Both the position numbers and the translations under genes were made by a program. Below the pieces are notes generated by a model that was not told the DNA's origin, made no database searches, and saw nothing but the letters and a program-made list of their open reading frames with translations. A stretch of 64,000 nt of DNA from Dermatophagoides farinae (lineage: Eukaryota > Arthropoda > Arachnida > Sarcoptiformes > Pyroglyphidae): positions 520,001-584,000 of the forward strand of contig NC_134686.1 in NCBI RefSeq assembly GCF_024713945.1. Reading direction: 5' to 3'. Positions 48,121 to 61,679 of this stretch are shown here, piece by piece (the stretch's first letter is position 1; every line of letters starts with the position of its first letter).

Positions 48121-48139
48121 ATACTAGATGGCAGCATCT
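48121..48139 (+). promoter_or_regulatory. CTCF-like motif
   Basis: ATACTAGATGGCAGCATCT matches the CTCF core (YAGATGGCAG) and lies about 280 bp past the ZP gene stop. It is strikingly like the motifs at 14951 and 15017. Confidence 0.4.
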
Positions 48140-48814
48140 GTAGTTTACTGAAATATCTTTTTTTCTCTTTTCTCTTTTTAAAAATTGCTGATGATACGAT
48201 ACGTTTGAATAATCATCATTGGCACACAATCGACATGCAAGAAAAAAATAAAAGCCTGCCCATAAATAAATGAAAAATAAAAAAAAATACAAAAAAAAAA
48301 AACAACAACAACAACAATAACCTGGATTTTCAATTTCATTTTGAATCATTTTCTATTATTATTATTATTATTCAACTCACTGAGAATTGTTTGTCCGGGA
48401 AATGAACAAAAAAAAAAAAAAGAGTGGAGAGTGAGAGAGGGAGAAAAAAATATGGAAAATATCAAAAAAAAAGACAGATATATGAACCAAAACAAAACAA
48501 AACAGAACAGAACAGAACAGAAAAAAATATATGTCATCCATTTTATTACGGACGACCAGGATCGTTTGAACAACAACAACAACAAAAAAAATTATTCATT
48601 CATTCGAAACATGAAATAGGAAACAAATAATAATGATAATTTGACAGGTGACACTAAACAACTATTAAAACTGGACCAAATATGTTTGTGGTTATAATGA
48701 AATTTCAATGGTTTAAACACACACATGCACACAAACAACAAACAACAAACCGACTTGAATTTGCAAATTGTTTGTTTGTTTGTTTTTGCATTCATCATCC
48801 AGTAGCCATAATCA

Positions 48815-48845
<31 letters not shown>

Positions 48846-50236
48846 AAAACATGACACCATATACTAGATATTTTTTTCATCAACTATTCTGGAATATATT
48901 GAAAATTTCATTAAAATTGTTGATCATTTCATTGATATTATCTGCTATTTTGTGGTCAATTGTTGTTATATTGTTTTGGTCATCATCATCATCGTCATCC
49001 GCATCATGATGGTATGTACAAATGAACAAAAAAAAATTCAAATTTATTTATTGATGATCTGGTCAACAAGTGCCATCTTTCATGATTATTTGAAAACAAT
49101 GATCAAAACAAATGAAATACACATATTTTTTGATAATATATCACAATCACAATCGTATTTTGGATTTTTTTTTTCCAGAAAAACTTTTTTGTTTGAAAAA
49201 AAACATGAAAATGTGAATCCATTCAAAATATGAAAATTTTGTCACTGTCTTTCTGTGTTTCTGTGTTTGCGTGTGTTTGCATTGATGATACATGATGATG
49301 ATGATGATGATGATAAAAGTGATGAAAGGATTGAACAGAGAGAGAGAGAGAGAGAGAGAGAAAAAAAAAGTTTTTTCGTTCATACACAAAATAACGTTAA
49401 ATATGGTGACATTTTGGATTTTAAATCCAGTTATTATTAAACAACGACAGCAACAGCTTTACAAATCTGGAACCAAAAAAAAAACACACACATTTTCCAT
49501 TGCCATTTTATATTATCGATGATTCATTTGTCAATTTGAGAAACATTTTTTTTTTTTTTTGGAGAATGAAAAAGTTTATGGAGAATTAAAATCATTTTTT
49601 CTTTCACATTAAATTCGTTGAATCACACACACGAATAATGTAATGGCATGGATTTTTTTTTTCTTCTTCTCGACAAAATAAAATTGTTACAAAAATTTTG
49701 ATAACTTTTTCATACGAAAATTCGAATCAATAATAAATGGTAATTGCTCTGATTTTTTACATCATCCCTACGGCATATTGTTGCTGGTACCCAAATCGAC
49801 GTCATTCGGGTATTTTTTTTTTTTTTTTTTTGATAATTTTAACTTGAAAAAAACAACTCCGAACCAGTTGCTAAATTTAGCTGACCATCGTTTCTCAGTT
49901 CCGGACAATGTTGGTTTTGATTCACATACACACACACACACACAAAATAAATGATCAAAGAATGTGGAAAAAAACCCAACAAATTATTTCAAATAACCAA
50001 TATATTCTATTTTCAATGAACAATTTGTTCAAGTGTGTGTATTGTGTGAAATCAAAACATTTGAAAAAGTCAAAATGGAAACTCATCGAAAAAAAAATGA
50101 AACGAAAAAAAAACAAACGAAACTGAACCAATTATGAGCTTCAATTTTTATATATATGTGTTGCAAACATTATTGCCGGTTGATTGATGACGCGCGGTCG
50201 ATCAAAAAGGAAACAAAAAATTGCAGAATTGATCGT

Positions 50237-50240
<4 letters not shown>

Positions 50241-50270
<30 letters not shown>
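50241..50270. repeat. (GT)n microsatellite
   Basis: A pure GT run of about 30 bp. Confidence 0.95.
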
Positions 50271-50271
<1 letters not shown>

Positions 50272-53200
50272 TTGGCCGAAGAAAACAAAAAGAAGAAGAA
50301 GAAAAAAAGGAAAAAAATAGACATCATTAATCTGATCATTTTTTTTCTTCTTTTTTTTTATTTGGTTTCCTCTAGACTGGAGTTGTTATTTTTTTTTTTT
50401 TAGCTTCATTTTTCTTTTCTATTCTTTTTATACATACAACATATATATACTACCCTCACAATGGTTGGTTAGTTAGTTTAGGTAACCAAAAAAAGATCGA
50501 TATTTGTCTGTGTCTGTGTCAGTGTGTGTGTGTGTGTGTGTGTGTGTTTAGTAGTTGTATACAACAACCGTAACCATACAGAAAAAAAAGACAATTGGAA
50601 AATGAAACCTCAAACGATGAGGAAAAAAAAAGTCACGCGAATCGATACATATACATATATAAATGTGTTTCAGTGTGTGTATTTTAAGAGCATGAAAAAC
50701 CAGAATGAAAAAAAAATGTATAAAAATGTTGTGAACTTACAACAGAATTTTTTTTGTTTCCAGGTTCATTTTTTTTTATTACATAACATTAATGATGCCC
50801 GATGATGATGATGATGATGGTGATGATGATAATGATGATTGGTGAACGGTTTATAATGAATACAATATACTAGAGAGCAAAAGAGAGAGATAGAGAGAGT
50901 GAAAGTGAGAAAAAAAAATACAACGACAATCAAATTGGTGTGCATATACACACACACACCAGTAATAAATTTTTATTTTTTATTTTATTTCCAGAAAGTA
51001 AAAACAAAACGGAAATGATAATTTATTGTAGAGGTGAACCAAAAAAAAAAAAAATTGTTGGTTATAAGCAATTTAGCAGTAGCAGTAGTAGTAGTAGTAG
51101 TAGTAACCAACAACTTTTTTCTCATTTATTACAAATTTCAATTGTTATGAATCATCTTTTTTTTTGCGAAAAAAATTGCTTTTCCAAAAAGAAAAAAAAT
51201 CAAAATACCAGTAGCAAACAAGGATCAAATTAACCAAAAAAAAAACAGATGAAAAAATTCAGTTCTTCTCATTATTCATATAAGAACATTTTTATATTTA
51301 GTCAAAAAAAGTCATAACTGACTGACTGACAATAATTACTTTATAATTATTCATATCATAATTATCATATCATCATCATCATCATCATCTATGTATATGA
51401 AAAAAAAGAATCATAAATGAATGGATAGATCATCGCTAAGCTTATTATCATCTTCTGCTATTTTTTTTTATTTTCTACCTCTAATTTTTCCATTCACACA
51501 CAACTAGATGATGATGAGATAATGGGTTAATGAATGAAGAAGTGAAAGAAAAAAAATGAAATAATGATGATGATTAGTGATTAGTGAAAAAAAATGTTAA
51601 TGTGATAATGTGTCATCACCATCATCATATGTGATGATGAAAAAGGGCTCATTTTATCTATAATATTTGCATCTGAACCTATGCACCTAATATTGTTTAT
51701 CAGTGTGGGCGTATGTTTATGATGATGTCGCCATACGATAATAATAATAATAATCAAGTCGGTTATTTGAAATAAATAAATATAATAAAAAAAAGTGACG
51801 ACAATTACAAATGTGTGTGTGTATGTATGCATGTGTCGGAAATGAAATTCATATTTCAACTATAAATACTTGACATTCATATTAATAATCATCATCATCA
51901 TCATAATCAATTATAAATGAATATTATTATTGGGTGGATGTCTTTTTTATGATTTGATTTCGACGCCTTGCCATTTCGATTTAATAGAATCAATTTTCAT
52001 ATACACACACAAACACACAAAAAAAACGAAATGTAATGACGATATAATGATGATGAATAATAATGAAAAAATTTATCTTTTTATTGAAATAATAATGATG
52101 ATGATGATGGATTTTTTTTCTGGTTGCCAAAAGTAGTAACTTTTTTTCAACATTTACAGTAATCATCATCATCATCATCAACATTTAAGTAGTCATTTGT
52201 TACCATATATGAATAAATTTTCGTTTGTTATGGAAAGCAGCAGTAGCAGCAGCAGCAGCAGAAAAAAAACATGAACATCAACTTGAAAATGCCTGAAAGG
52301 TAAATCAATAACAACAACAACAACGATAACACAGAAATAAAGCAAATATTTGTATGTTTGAAGACTAAGGTCCACTAACAATGTTAACCAAAAAATAAAA
52401 AATAATGACCAAAATTTCATTACCATCAAAAACGATCAGATCGATATTGATTGAATGAAAACTTTTTTTTTACCAAACATCGAAAAGTTTTAGCAAACTT
52501 TTTTTTTGGTGTATGTGTTTATTTTTCTGCTGTTATTTACATCATTTGATTGATAGGGTTATTTAGTGAGCTATAAAATAGAACCAAAAAAAAAAACAAC
52601 TTTATATAGAAAAAATTCGGTAAATTATCAGCAACAACAACTATGAAAAATGCCGGCGTGTGAATTTTTTTTTTTTCATTTGAAAAAACTTTGATCACAA
52701 CAATCTCATTATCATCGATCAAAGTTTTTATTTTTCTTTCTCCATTCACTTTTGCCTGAAAGTATGACTTGATCAGAAAATTTTCTCAATTTTTCAGATT
52801 TATCATTTTCAAAAAAAAGTTTCCAAAAAAAAAAAAAAAAAATGAATTTTCTTTTTTTTTCACCCACAGATGAGCCGGCAATGACTTTTAATTGGAGTTA
52901 CGTGTTTTTTTTTTTTTTTTGTTGAAAAATACAATAACAAGGCGAAACAACAACAGCAGCAACAACAAAAAAAAATTATCAAAGTTTCATTTGGACAGAT
53001 TACATGATGGTGTGGTTGAATTTTTTTATATTATCATTTATCATCTATTATCATTATGATTATCGTGATTATTATAATCACTGAATGACCTTGATCTCGA
53101 TTTGTAATAACAAATTTTCTATTGATGATAAAGAATAATGATGACGGCACGGCTGACAACAGAATAATGGGAAAACCTATATTTTTTTTTTTTTATTTTC

Positions 53201-56200
53201 ACCGGTTATACTTATATGCCGCTAGGCTTATGTGATACTCGACATTACATTTTTATTATCATCATTATCATTATTATCAGCACAAGTTGATGATGATGAT
53301 GATGATTACCATAATGATAAACGAAAAATGAACAACAACAACAACAACAAAAAAAGAAAATAAAAGTTCAACCATCAAGATGGATTGCATTTATAAAATT
53401 TATATGGAAAAAAAATTCCATTTTATTTTCGGGCACAGATATTTCCCGTGTCTGTGTGTGTGTGTGTGTGCGGCTTTTATCGCAATCGATATATCGTGCA
53501 ATATAGCTGATAAAAAAAAACGGAAATAAATCGAAACTCTTGCCCTAGCCATCTATCTATCTATCACCATCTTGTATTGTTTTGTATGTATGACATGTGC
53601 AAGTTCAATTTCAAAAACGCACATTTTTTTTTGCAATGAAATTGAATATAAGAAATATGTAAAAGAAAAAAAAACCAGAAAAAAAAGATTAATTGAAAAA
53701 ATAAATACCACGAACAAAAAACAAAAAACAACTGTTAGTGTAGTGGCGGGTAAAAAAAAAAGTTTTCAGCAAATTCGATAAATCTTTGTGATTGGATGGG
53801 AAAAAAAATTTTTTTTTCGTTTTCGTTTTCGTTTTTGTTTTGTCCAGAAAAAAAAAGTTGTCATCCATGTTGGGTTTGTTGTATCGAATTTATCTTTTTT
53901 TTTCATTTTCATTTTTTTTCCATTTGTCCATGTACTTTTTTTTTTGACTATCCGCATGTGTATACTGTGTGCTTTGTTGCTGGGTATAGTTTGAATAAAT
54001 ATTTAAAATCCAATAAAAAGAAATTCTAGTACATCCATCGCGTAAACATTTGAAACAGATGGAATGAAATGAATAAAAAAAAGAAAATAAAACAACAACA
54101 ACAAAAAAAAACAGAATTTGAACACAATGTGAATCTGATGAACAAACTAACAAAAAAAAATAGGAAACTCTTCAAAATATGATAGAGAGAATCTGTGATG
54201 TGCAGCAGCAAATATTGAAGAGGTATAAAAAGACGTCGTTCGTTAGTTTTTGTTTTTGTTTTGTTTGGTTCCAACTTATAAATTCTCAATTTTTTTTTTG
54301 CCCATTCGTAAACATCATAGTCAAGAAGATCATCATGATGATGATGATGGTGGTGGTGGTGGCGGCGGCGGCGGCGGTGGTGGTTAGCACACACCAATGT
54401 AGGAATCATCGTTAATGTTTTTTTTTCCATCATCGAACATCATCATTTACCATTATTTTGTTCACATTTATTAAATATTGATAAACGTATTATACAAGGT
54501 TTCTGTTTTTTTTTCTGTTTGTTTCTTTTGTATAATACCTAATGTATGGGATGGCTAATTTTATTTTATTTTTTTTTTGCATCAAATTCCAATACCTAGG
54601 TTCTATTTAGTAGTAGTAGTGCAGAAAGAGAGAGAGAGAGAGAGAGGGAAAAAAATACGACAAAATTTTATAAGATCAGTGGAGAGAAACGGAGAAAAAA
54701 AAAGTTGAAATCAACGAACTAGAATTCCTATGAGATGTTTTTTTGTGTTGTACGTATGTGCAAGTTCGCTGACTTTTTTTTTTTTGTTCACCATTAAAAC
54801 ACAAGTTTTTTTTCTGTAATAAATAACAACAACAAAAAAACGTATTCAGAATAAATTTACAAAGGGTTATTCGATTTTTGTGAAAGAATTTTATGAATTA
54901 AACCGAATATATTCCAATGATAATTCAAGGATGATGATGATGAAGATGATGAAAAATAATAAACATCATATATGTCTATATTGGAGAGAGAGAGAGAGAA
55001 AGAGTGAAAATATTCGCTCAAAAAACAACAACAACAACATCAACAATAACGGAAAAAACAAAACATTCATAAGAAAAAACAACAACAACAACAACAAAAA
55101 CCAAGATAACGACGAATATGTTTGCATTCCAAGAATGCAAAAGTCCCAGATGGGACCAACAGAATGCACATACACACACACACAGAGAGAGAAAATCACA
55201 TTGAAAAAAGCCAAATTGTATGAATGTGAAAGTTTTGGCCGAAAAATAAAACCAACACGTATATGGAATGCAATAGAATTAGAAATTGAATAAAATGAAA
55301 CGCACACACACACACACACACACACACATGAACATAAACAAAAACAGAAAAAAAAGTGAAAATCATTTTGTCAAAATCCAACAAAAGAATCATATGCTCT
55401 GAAATGTTCAAGAATCAAAAAAAAAAAAAAAAAGAAAGAAAGAAAACAAATAAATAAAAAAAGAGAAAGTCAAATTGTGAAATATAAAAAGCCAGATTTT
55501 TCAAGAATTCATTCTGTTTTTTGCATTTAAAATCAGCAAAGGTCTTTGGCCATTTGATTCATCAAATGAAATGAATTGATTCTCAATGGAGTAAATTATT
55601 TGGTTTCATTTTGTTTTACAATATTGAAAATGATTGAAAACATATTGAAATCGCAATGAGCATTGGAAATTGTAGTGAACCAAACACAGTATTTTATTTC
55701 ATTTGTGGCCATCTTTTTATTGGAATTTCGCAAAAATTCGATTATTACTGATTTATTTATTGATTCATATATAAATCCACTAAAATGAAAAAGTTTTTTT
55801 TTATTATTATTTGCCACTTTTGATTTATAAATAACAATTATTATTATTATTGTCATTTTTTTTTCTCAATTGCACATTCAACGAGAATTTATTTCGTTGG
55901 TTTTTTTGTTTGTTTGTTTTTTTTTTTTTTTTTTTTTGAAATCTGCAATATTATTCTTTCACAAATGCCGAATCAGCAGGAAATGTTCACACATACACTG
56001 AGATAAATACTATTGTGCGTGTTGTGTGTTAATGGAAACAATTGCCCACAAAAGAAACACACACACGCAAAGATCAACCGAAAAGAATGAAATGAAAAAA
56101 AAAATATCGACAATTGTATTGGCCAGAATTGAAACATCCAATAAAGAAAAAAAAAGTGAAAATGAAAAAAAAAATTTCGTTTATAAAAACGAAAAATTCC

Positions 56201-57538
56201 ATTGGTCAAATAATATTATTATTATTAATGATAATAATGGTCAACAGATTTTTCTTTTTTTTTTTTGTTGTGAATCCGGAATTCAATTCACAAGAATGTA
56301 ATGTAGTGTGAGAGCATGAACATTGCCATTGCCATTGTTGTTGTTGGTGGTGGTACCATTATCATCATCATCATCGTCAATGAATTCATAAAATGATCAT
56401 TCAAGTGAAAGAAAATGAACCATTTTTTTTCTTCTTCTTTAGCCATGTGTGTAGCATTCATTCATTGATTATCATCATCACTAATAATATCCAATCGAAG
56501 TGGCCAATATATATTTTGTTGGCCTTTTTTTTTGTATTGAAATATTTCACTGAGAAAAAAAAATGTCTCCACCACCACCAAAAATGTTCTCTTTTGTTCA
56601 TTTTTTTTTTTTTTGGATACACTCATTATGTAGTTCATTGTTCATCGGACAACAAAAGAGATTTTGTTCATTCCAACAACAACAACAACAACAACAATGA
56701 TCAACAGCAGAAAAAAAATCGATTGAAATGGAATGTCAAATAATTTGATCATCTATTTGGTGAGTGAAAAAAAAGTATTGAGAAATTCCACAATACAACG
56801 AGGGTCAGTTAATGAAAAAAAAATGAAGAAAAAAAATCAATTATCACAAAAGTTGAAACATCAAAATAATTGGTGAAGTGAACATGAAAAAAAAACGAAA
56901 CGAAAATACAATTTAACCATTATATATAGTTTTAATGATGATAAGGAATTTATGGAATTTTTTTTTGGTTGTTGTTTTTTACAGAATTCAGATGACCTAG
57001 TAAAAGTGGACAGATAAAACTTTAATAATTACTTATGTCAACTAATACGATATATATTCAGGAAAAGAATCTCAAGAATGGCAAAAAAAAAGAAAAAAAA
57101 ATTTTTTTGGCCATAGTTTATTTGACCAAATTATGATTATGATTATGTGTGTGTGTGTGCGATTCTATTCATTTATTATCAATCAAAACTGAAATTTTCC
57201 ATGCATATGAATAAAATTGAGATTCTTTTATTCATTTCACAGCCTAGAAATGATTACCACCTGTGTGTGTGTGTGTGTGATTCAGATGATCTAGACTCTG
57301 AAAACATGAAACCTTGGAATCAAACCACGGTGTACAATGAATGTATATTTCTTTTATTTTTCTGTCCGTGTCCAAATATCTATTCAAATAGATTATTAAA
57401 TGTAACAATATGAAAAAATGAACAACAACAGAAACAAAACAAAAAAAATAATGCAAAATACATGCAGAAAAAAAAGATAATATCGATTAGAATCAATCAA
57501 TCAATCAATCGACCATTGGATTATGAATGAATATTAAT

Positions 57539-57541
<3 letters not shown>

Positions 57542-57570
<29 letters not shown>
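57542..57570. repeat. (CA)n microsatellite
   Basis: A pure CA run of about 29 bp, about 50 bp upstream of the Copia insertion. Confidence 0.95.
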
Positions 57571-57574
<4 letters not shown>

Positions 57575-57618
57575 AATATTCATCCAATGAATCAAGATCA
57601 ACAAATAAAGATTATTAT

Positions 57619-57791
57619 TGCCAAGTAACGTTTTATATGAATGGCGACCGAGGTGGTGTGGTTTCGAGTTTGATAAATGTGTGTGTGATTTTTATGTTTG
57701 GTTATTCGATTGATTGTTTTTTATGATGTGATGAAAATTTGATTTAATAAAAATAAAAATTATATTTTAAAATATTCATATAATTTCAACA
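57619..57791 (+). repeat. 5' LTR of the Copia element
   Basis: 173 bp, begins TGCCAAGTAACG and ends TTTCAACA. AATAAA-like polyadenylation strings occur in its second half (near 57746). Confidence 0.95.
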
Positions 57792-57807
57792 GATTATGAG
57801 ACTGATG
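57792..57807 (+). promoter_or_regulatory. Copia primer-binding site (elongator tRNA-Met anticodon arm)
   Basis: GATTATGAGACTGATG directly abuts the 5' LTR. Its complement contains TCAGTCTCATAATC, the anticodon arm of elongator tRNA-Met (anticodon CAT) as I know it from animals. This implies priming by an internal tRNA fragment, as in Drosophila copia, rather than by a tRNA 3' end. Confidence 0.6.
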
Positions 57808-57815
57808 ATCCCAAA

Positions 57816-60800
57816 ATGTCTACGACCAATAATAGTGATACAATTCCGTCTACATCTTCGTCGTCATCTACACCGTCAATAGTTCACGATTTTAAAGTAG
57901 ACAAATTGAATGATTCCAACTATATAGGTTGGAAAAATTTAATGAAATACGTATTAAAAGAAAATGACGTTTGGGAAATCGTTTCTTCTAATGGCACTGG
58001 TACCGACAAGCAGAAAACCAGGGCGATGCGAATATTACTATCAGCCATGGACGACAATCACCGAGCTAAGTTCTCTATTGAAGAGGATCCGTATAGAATT
58101 TGGAAAAACCTCGAGTCAGAGTATTCTAGATCATCTTTGGCATACCAAACATCAATCTTTATGAAAATCGTTAGGCTAAAGCCATCACTAGGCGAATGTT
58201 CTAAATATGTGGATGAGTACAAAAAATTGATCAATGATTTAGAATCATCTGGATTTAAAATTATAAATACTATCGAAAATCGATTGCTTTTAGCAAATTT
58301 ACCTGAAGAATTTGATCCCATGGTCACATCACTTAGTATTCTTCACAAAGATTCTGAACCATCATTTCAAGAAATTAAAAATGAAATTTTCCATTTTGAG
58401 AGCCGTATTTTACAACGTCAATCTGATTTAAGCAAATTATCATCTAGTAATCGTTCGTTAATTGATAATGAAGCAAATGTTGTTAATAGAAAGACAATAT
58501 TTTGTCGGTATTGTAAAAAAAAAAATCATAAGATCGATGATTGCTGGATTTTGAAAGTTAAGAACGAAAAAAAAAATGGTAATATTGATAATGAGACCAA
58601 ACGGTCGAATTTTTCTGGCATGTGTATGAGAATTTCCAATGAAAATTCTTTTCGTGTTATTTTGGACAGTGGTGCTAACCACCATTATTTTGGCAATCGA
58701 AAATGGTTCACCGATTTTGTCTATCATGTTGATCATGTAAAATTTGCCGATAATTCCAAGGCATCTATAACAGGTGTTGGTAATGTTAAATTACGATTGA
58801 AAAACAATTTCATTCTAGTTCTCAAAAATGTTTATTTTGTACCATCATTCAAAAACAATTTGATTTCACAATCATTACTATTCGAAGAAAATATAATTAC
58901 ACGAGTCGTATCTTTGGCTAATGAATCCCTTGTTTATTATGATCAAGATTTGTTATTCGATGCAAAAATTAATAATGGTATGCCATGTATTGATGTGTAT
59001 GAAGATTTTCATGCTCTTTCTGCAACAAATCAACAGTTGATGTTACATGAAAAATTCGGTCATCCAGGTGTAAACAATACGAAGAAAATACGTGAAATCT
59101 TTCAAGTTCCTATTGATGTTATAGATAAATGTGAAACATGTAAATTATCAAAATTGAAATCTCTTCCATATAATTCATCAGATTCAATTTCCGATGCACC
59201 TTTAGAATTAATTCATTTCGACATTTGTGGTCCAATTGAAGAAAGCTATGATAATTTCAAGTATTTTGTCCTATTTACTGATGATTTTTCTCGATATACA
59301 ATGGTTTATTTTTTAAAAAATAGGTCGCAAATTTTTGATATTTTTGTGCAATATAAAAATTTCATCGAAAATCAATTGGACAAGAGAATTAAAGCAATTC
59401 GATCTGATAATGCCCGTGAATTTCTAAGTAAAAAATTTCAAAGTTTTCTCATATTTCACGGTATACAACATCAAAAATCTGTCCCGTATTGTCACCAGCA
59501 GAATGGTGTCGCTGAAAGATCGATTCAAAAAATGACAACAATAGCTAGATCTTTATTGGTTCAGAGCAATGCTCCTCTTCGATTATGGGCACAAGCCATT
59601 GGTACTGCTGTTCATATTGCCAATCGTACTCCACATCAAAAAATTAATGATATTCCGTTTAGGCGGCTTTTCAATAAATTACCTGGAGTGAATCATTTTC
59701 ATGTTTTTGGATCTAAAGTTTTTGTTTTGTCAAAGAAGAACTCAAAATTCAGTAAAGTTGCGAGAAAACATGTTTTTGTTGGATATTCAATTGACAGCAA
59801 AGCATATAAAATTTTCGATCCTATTACAAAATCAATTTTTATTGAAAGAAATGTCAATATATGGGATGGTGATTATTATTTTAATGATGATGATTCAATG
59901 AAAAATGCAAAATTATTTGTACCATCTCTAAACAATGGGTTACAAGATGATGATAATTGTATTGCGTCAATCCCAATTTTACCTCCTATTAATGATCATG
60001 TTGACACGAACGAAGAAAATAATAATAGCCGTGTTGGATCTAGATTAATGAGACGTGTAGATCCTTCATTAATTATTGATGATCATCGTCGTTATCCTTT
60101 ACGTCAAACTGAAAGAATTTCTGATGAACATATTAATATGTTTAATTGTGATGATATTAAAATTCCAAGAAATTTTAATGAAGCCATTGAATCCAATCAA
60201 AAGAATGAATGGTTAGATGCCATGAATGAAGAATTAAAATCATTTAACCGTAATCAAGTTTATGAAGAAATTAATGAAAGTGAATGTACAAAGAAACCTT
60301 TGTCCTCAAGGTGGGTGTTTACTATCAAAAAAGATCAGTTCAACCGTATCGAAAAATTCAAAGCTCGTTTTGTAATGAGAGGTGACGGTCAACAAGAAGG
60401 TATTGATTTTCATGAAATTTTTTCTCCTGTTGTGAATATGACAACGTTACGTATTGCTTTGACTTTGGCTGCAGCTAAAAATTTCTCACTTTCTCATATT
60501 GATGTCAAAACTGCTTATTTACATGCTGATTTAGATGAATTGATATATGTTAAGCCACCACCTGGTTTTGCAAAAGATGGGAAATTATGGAAATTACGTA
60601 AAAGTGTCTATGGTTTGAAACAGTCGGCAAGAAACTGGTTTAATCATTTGAATAATCTTTTGAAGACTGATTTTATCCAAAGCAAAAATGATAGCTGCTT
60701 GTATATTCACAAACAATTTGATTTATTTATGTTAGTCTATGTAGACGATTTTTTAATTGGTTACAAGCAACAGAAAGATTTTCAATCCATATATGAATTC

Positions 60801-61679
60801 CTATCGAAAAATTTATCGCTACGTGATTTAGGTGAACCGAAGAAATTTTGTGGTTTTGAAATAAACAAAAATGATGGGAATTATCATCTTTCGCAATCTA
60901 CATTCATTCAACAATTAGCTGAAGAATTTGGTGTCTCATCGTTAGCTCGTTTTCCGAAAACACCTTTACAGACATTTGATATTGATGAAAAGAGCCCGAT
61001 TTTTGAAGATGGTTCGTTGTGTCGGCGATTGATTGGAAGTATTCAGTATTTGACAAGGACTCGTCCTGATGTTACAGCAAGTATTAATGCTTTATCTGTG
61101 AAAATGCAATCGCCTACTGTGCAGATTTGGAATGGGGCTAAAAGAGTTCTCTCCTACCTCATGGGCACCAGAGACCGTCATCTGGTTTTGGGCAATTTTA
61201 AGAATGAAGCATTAGAAATTTACACGGATGCTGATCATGCGAATAGTCCATCAAGAAAATCGGTCAGTGGAGTTTTAATCAAAATTTTTGGTTCATCTGT
61301 TTTTTGGTCAAGCAGCAGACAGAAATGTGTAGCCGTCAGCACTGCTGAAAGTGAATTTTATGCTATGTCGTGTGGTCTATCTGAGGGTCTATGGGTGCAA
61401 CGGATTTTGGAAGATTTCGGTATTGTCTCATCAATTATTCCATTATACGTAGATAATAAATCTTCGATAAAGATTGCTGAGAACGGCCCATTAGGAGATT
61501 CTAAGCATATTGATACTAGGGCACACGCGGTTAAAGATTATATTGATCGAGGCTTTGTCAAATTATCGTATCTTAAATCTGAGCTGATGTTAGCCGATTT
61601 TCTCACCAAACCTTTTAATTTGAATATGGATAAATTGTTGAATGAGTTGGTCCTACGGTCGGGGGGTGGTGCCAAGTAA
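57816..61679 (+). CDS. Copia gag-pol polyprotein
   Basis: A single 1287-residue frame. In order: copia-type Gag (about 1-225), CCHC zinc knuckle (CX2CX4HX4C, about 229-242), aspartic protease (ILDSGAN, about 283), GAG-preintegrase zinc region (HEKFGHPG ... CETCK, about 405-450), and the integrase core with its DDE residues (FDICGP, TDDF, NGVAERS, about 468-565). Reverse transcriptase spans about 828-1060 with YVDD near 975. RNase H starts at YTDAD near 1135 and runs to the end with ADFLTKPF. All catalytic motifs look intact. No frameshift or stop separates gag from pol, as in copia itself, where Gag excess comes from splicing. The last two codons and the stop lie inside the 3' LTR. Confidence 0.96.
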   Translation: MSTTNNSDTIPSTSSSSSTPSIVHDFKVDKLNDSNYIGWKNLMKYVLKENDVWEIVSSNGTGTDKQKTRAMRILLSAMDDNHRAKFSIEEDPYRIWKNLESEYSRSSLAYQTSIFMKIVRLKPSLGECSKYVDEYKKLINDLESSGFKIINTIENRLLLANLPEEFDPMVTSLSILHKDSEPSFQEIKNEIFHFESRILQRQSDLSKLSSSNRSLIDNEANVVNRKTIFCRYCKKKNHKIDDCWILKVKNEKKNGNIDNETKRSNFSGMCMRISNENSFRVILDSGANHHYFGNRKWFTDFVYHVDHVKFADNSKASITGVGNVKLRLKNNFILVLKNVYFVPSFKNNLISQSLLFEENIITRVVSLANESLVYYDQDLLFDAKINNGMPCIDVYEDFHALSATNQQLMLHEKFGHPGVNNTKKIREIFQVPIDVIDKCETCKLSKLKSLPYNSSDSISDAPLELIHFDICGPIEESYDNFKYFVLFTDDFSRYTMVYFLKNRSQIFDIFVQYKNFIENQLDKRIKAIRSDNAREFLSKKFQSFLIFHGIQHQKSVPYCHQQNGVAERSIQKMTTIARSLLVQSNAPLRLWAQAIGTAVHIANRTPHQKINDIPFRRLFNKLPGVNHFHVFGSKVFVLSKKNSKFSKVARKHVFVGYSIDSKAYKIFDPITKSIFIERNVNIWDGDYYFNDDDSMKNAKLFVPSLNNGLQDDDNCIASIPILPPINDHVDTNEENNNSRVGSRLMRRVDPSLIIDDHRRYPLRQTERISDEHINMFNCDDIKIPRNFNEAIESNQKNEWLDAMNEELKSFNRNQVYEEINESECTKKPLSSRWVFTIKKDQFNRIEKFKARFVMRGDGQQEGIDFHEIFSPVVNMTTLRIALTLAAAKNFSLSHIDVKTAYLHADLDELIYVKPPPGFAKDGKLWKLRKSVYGLKQSARNWFNHLNNLLKTDFIQSKNDSCLYIHKQFDLFMLVYVDDFLIGYKQQKDFQSIYEFLSKNLSLRDLGEPKKFCGFEINKNDGNYHLSQSTFIQQLAEEFGVSSLARFPKTPLQTFDIDEKSPIFEDGSLCRRLIGSIQYLTRTRPDVTASINALSVKMQSPTVQIWNGAKRVLSYLMGTRDRHLVLGNFKNEALEIYTDADHANSPSRKSVSGVLIKIFGSSVFWSSSRQKCVAVSTAESEFYAMSCGLSEGLWVQRILEDFGIVSSIIPLYVDNKSSIKIAENGPLGDSKHIDTRAHAVKDYIDRGFVKLSYLKSELMLADFLTKPFNLNMDKLLNELVLRSGGGAK

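Larger units (their letters stand above)
47842..57618. other. Gene-free microsatellite-dense region
   Basis: Nearly 10 kb with no supported exon. It begins with the 3' flank of the ZP gene: a 26-bp T-tract at 47894-47919, an AATAAA-type signal near 48077 and a CTCF-like site. The rest is (GT)n at 50241-50270 and 50521-50547, (GA)n at 48815-48841, (CA)n at 55299-55327 and 57542-57570, (CAG)n near 52240-52260, CGG repeats near 54359-54376, and A/T tracts. Open frames here are repeat translations. Confidence 0.6.

Noticed and set aside
54880-55293. 137-residue plus-strand ORF
   Set aside because: Mostly translation of GA, CA and AAC repeats, with an overlapping open frame on the other strand.
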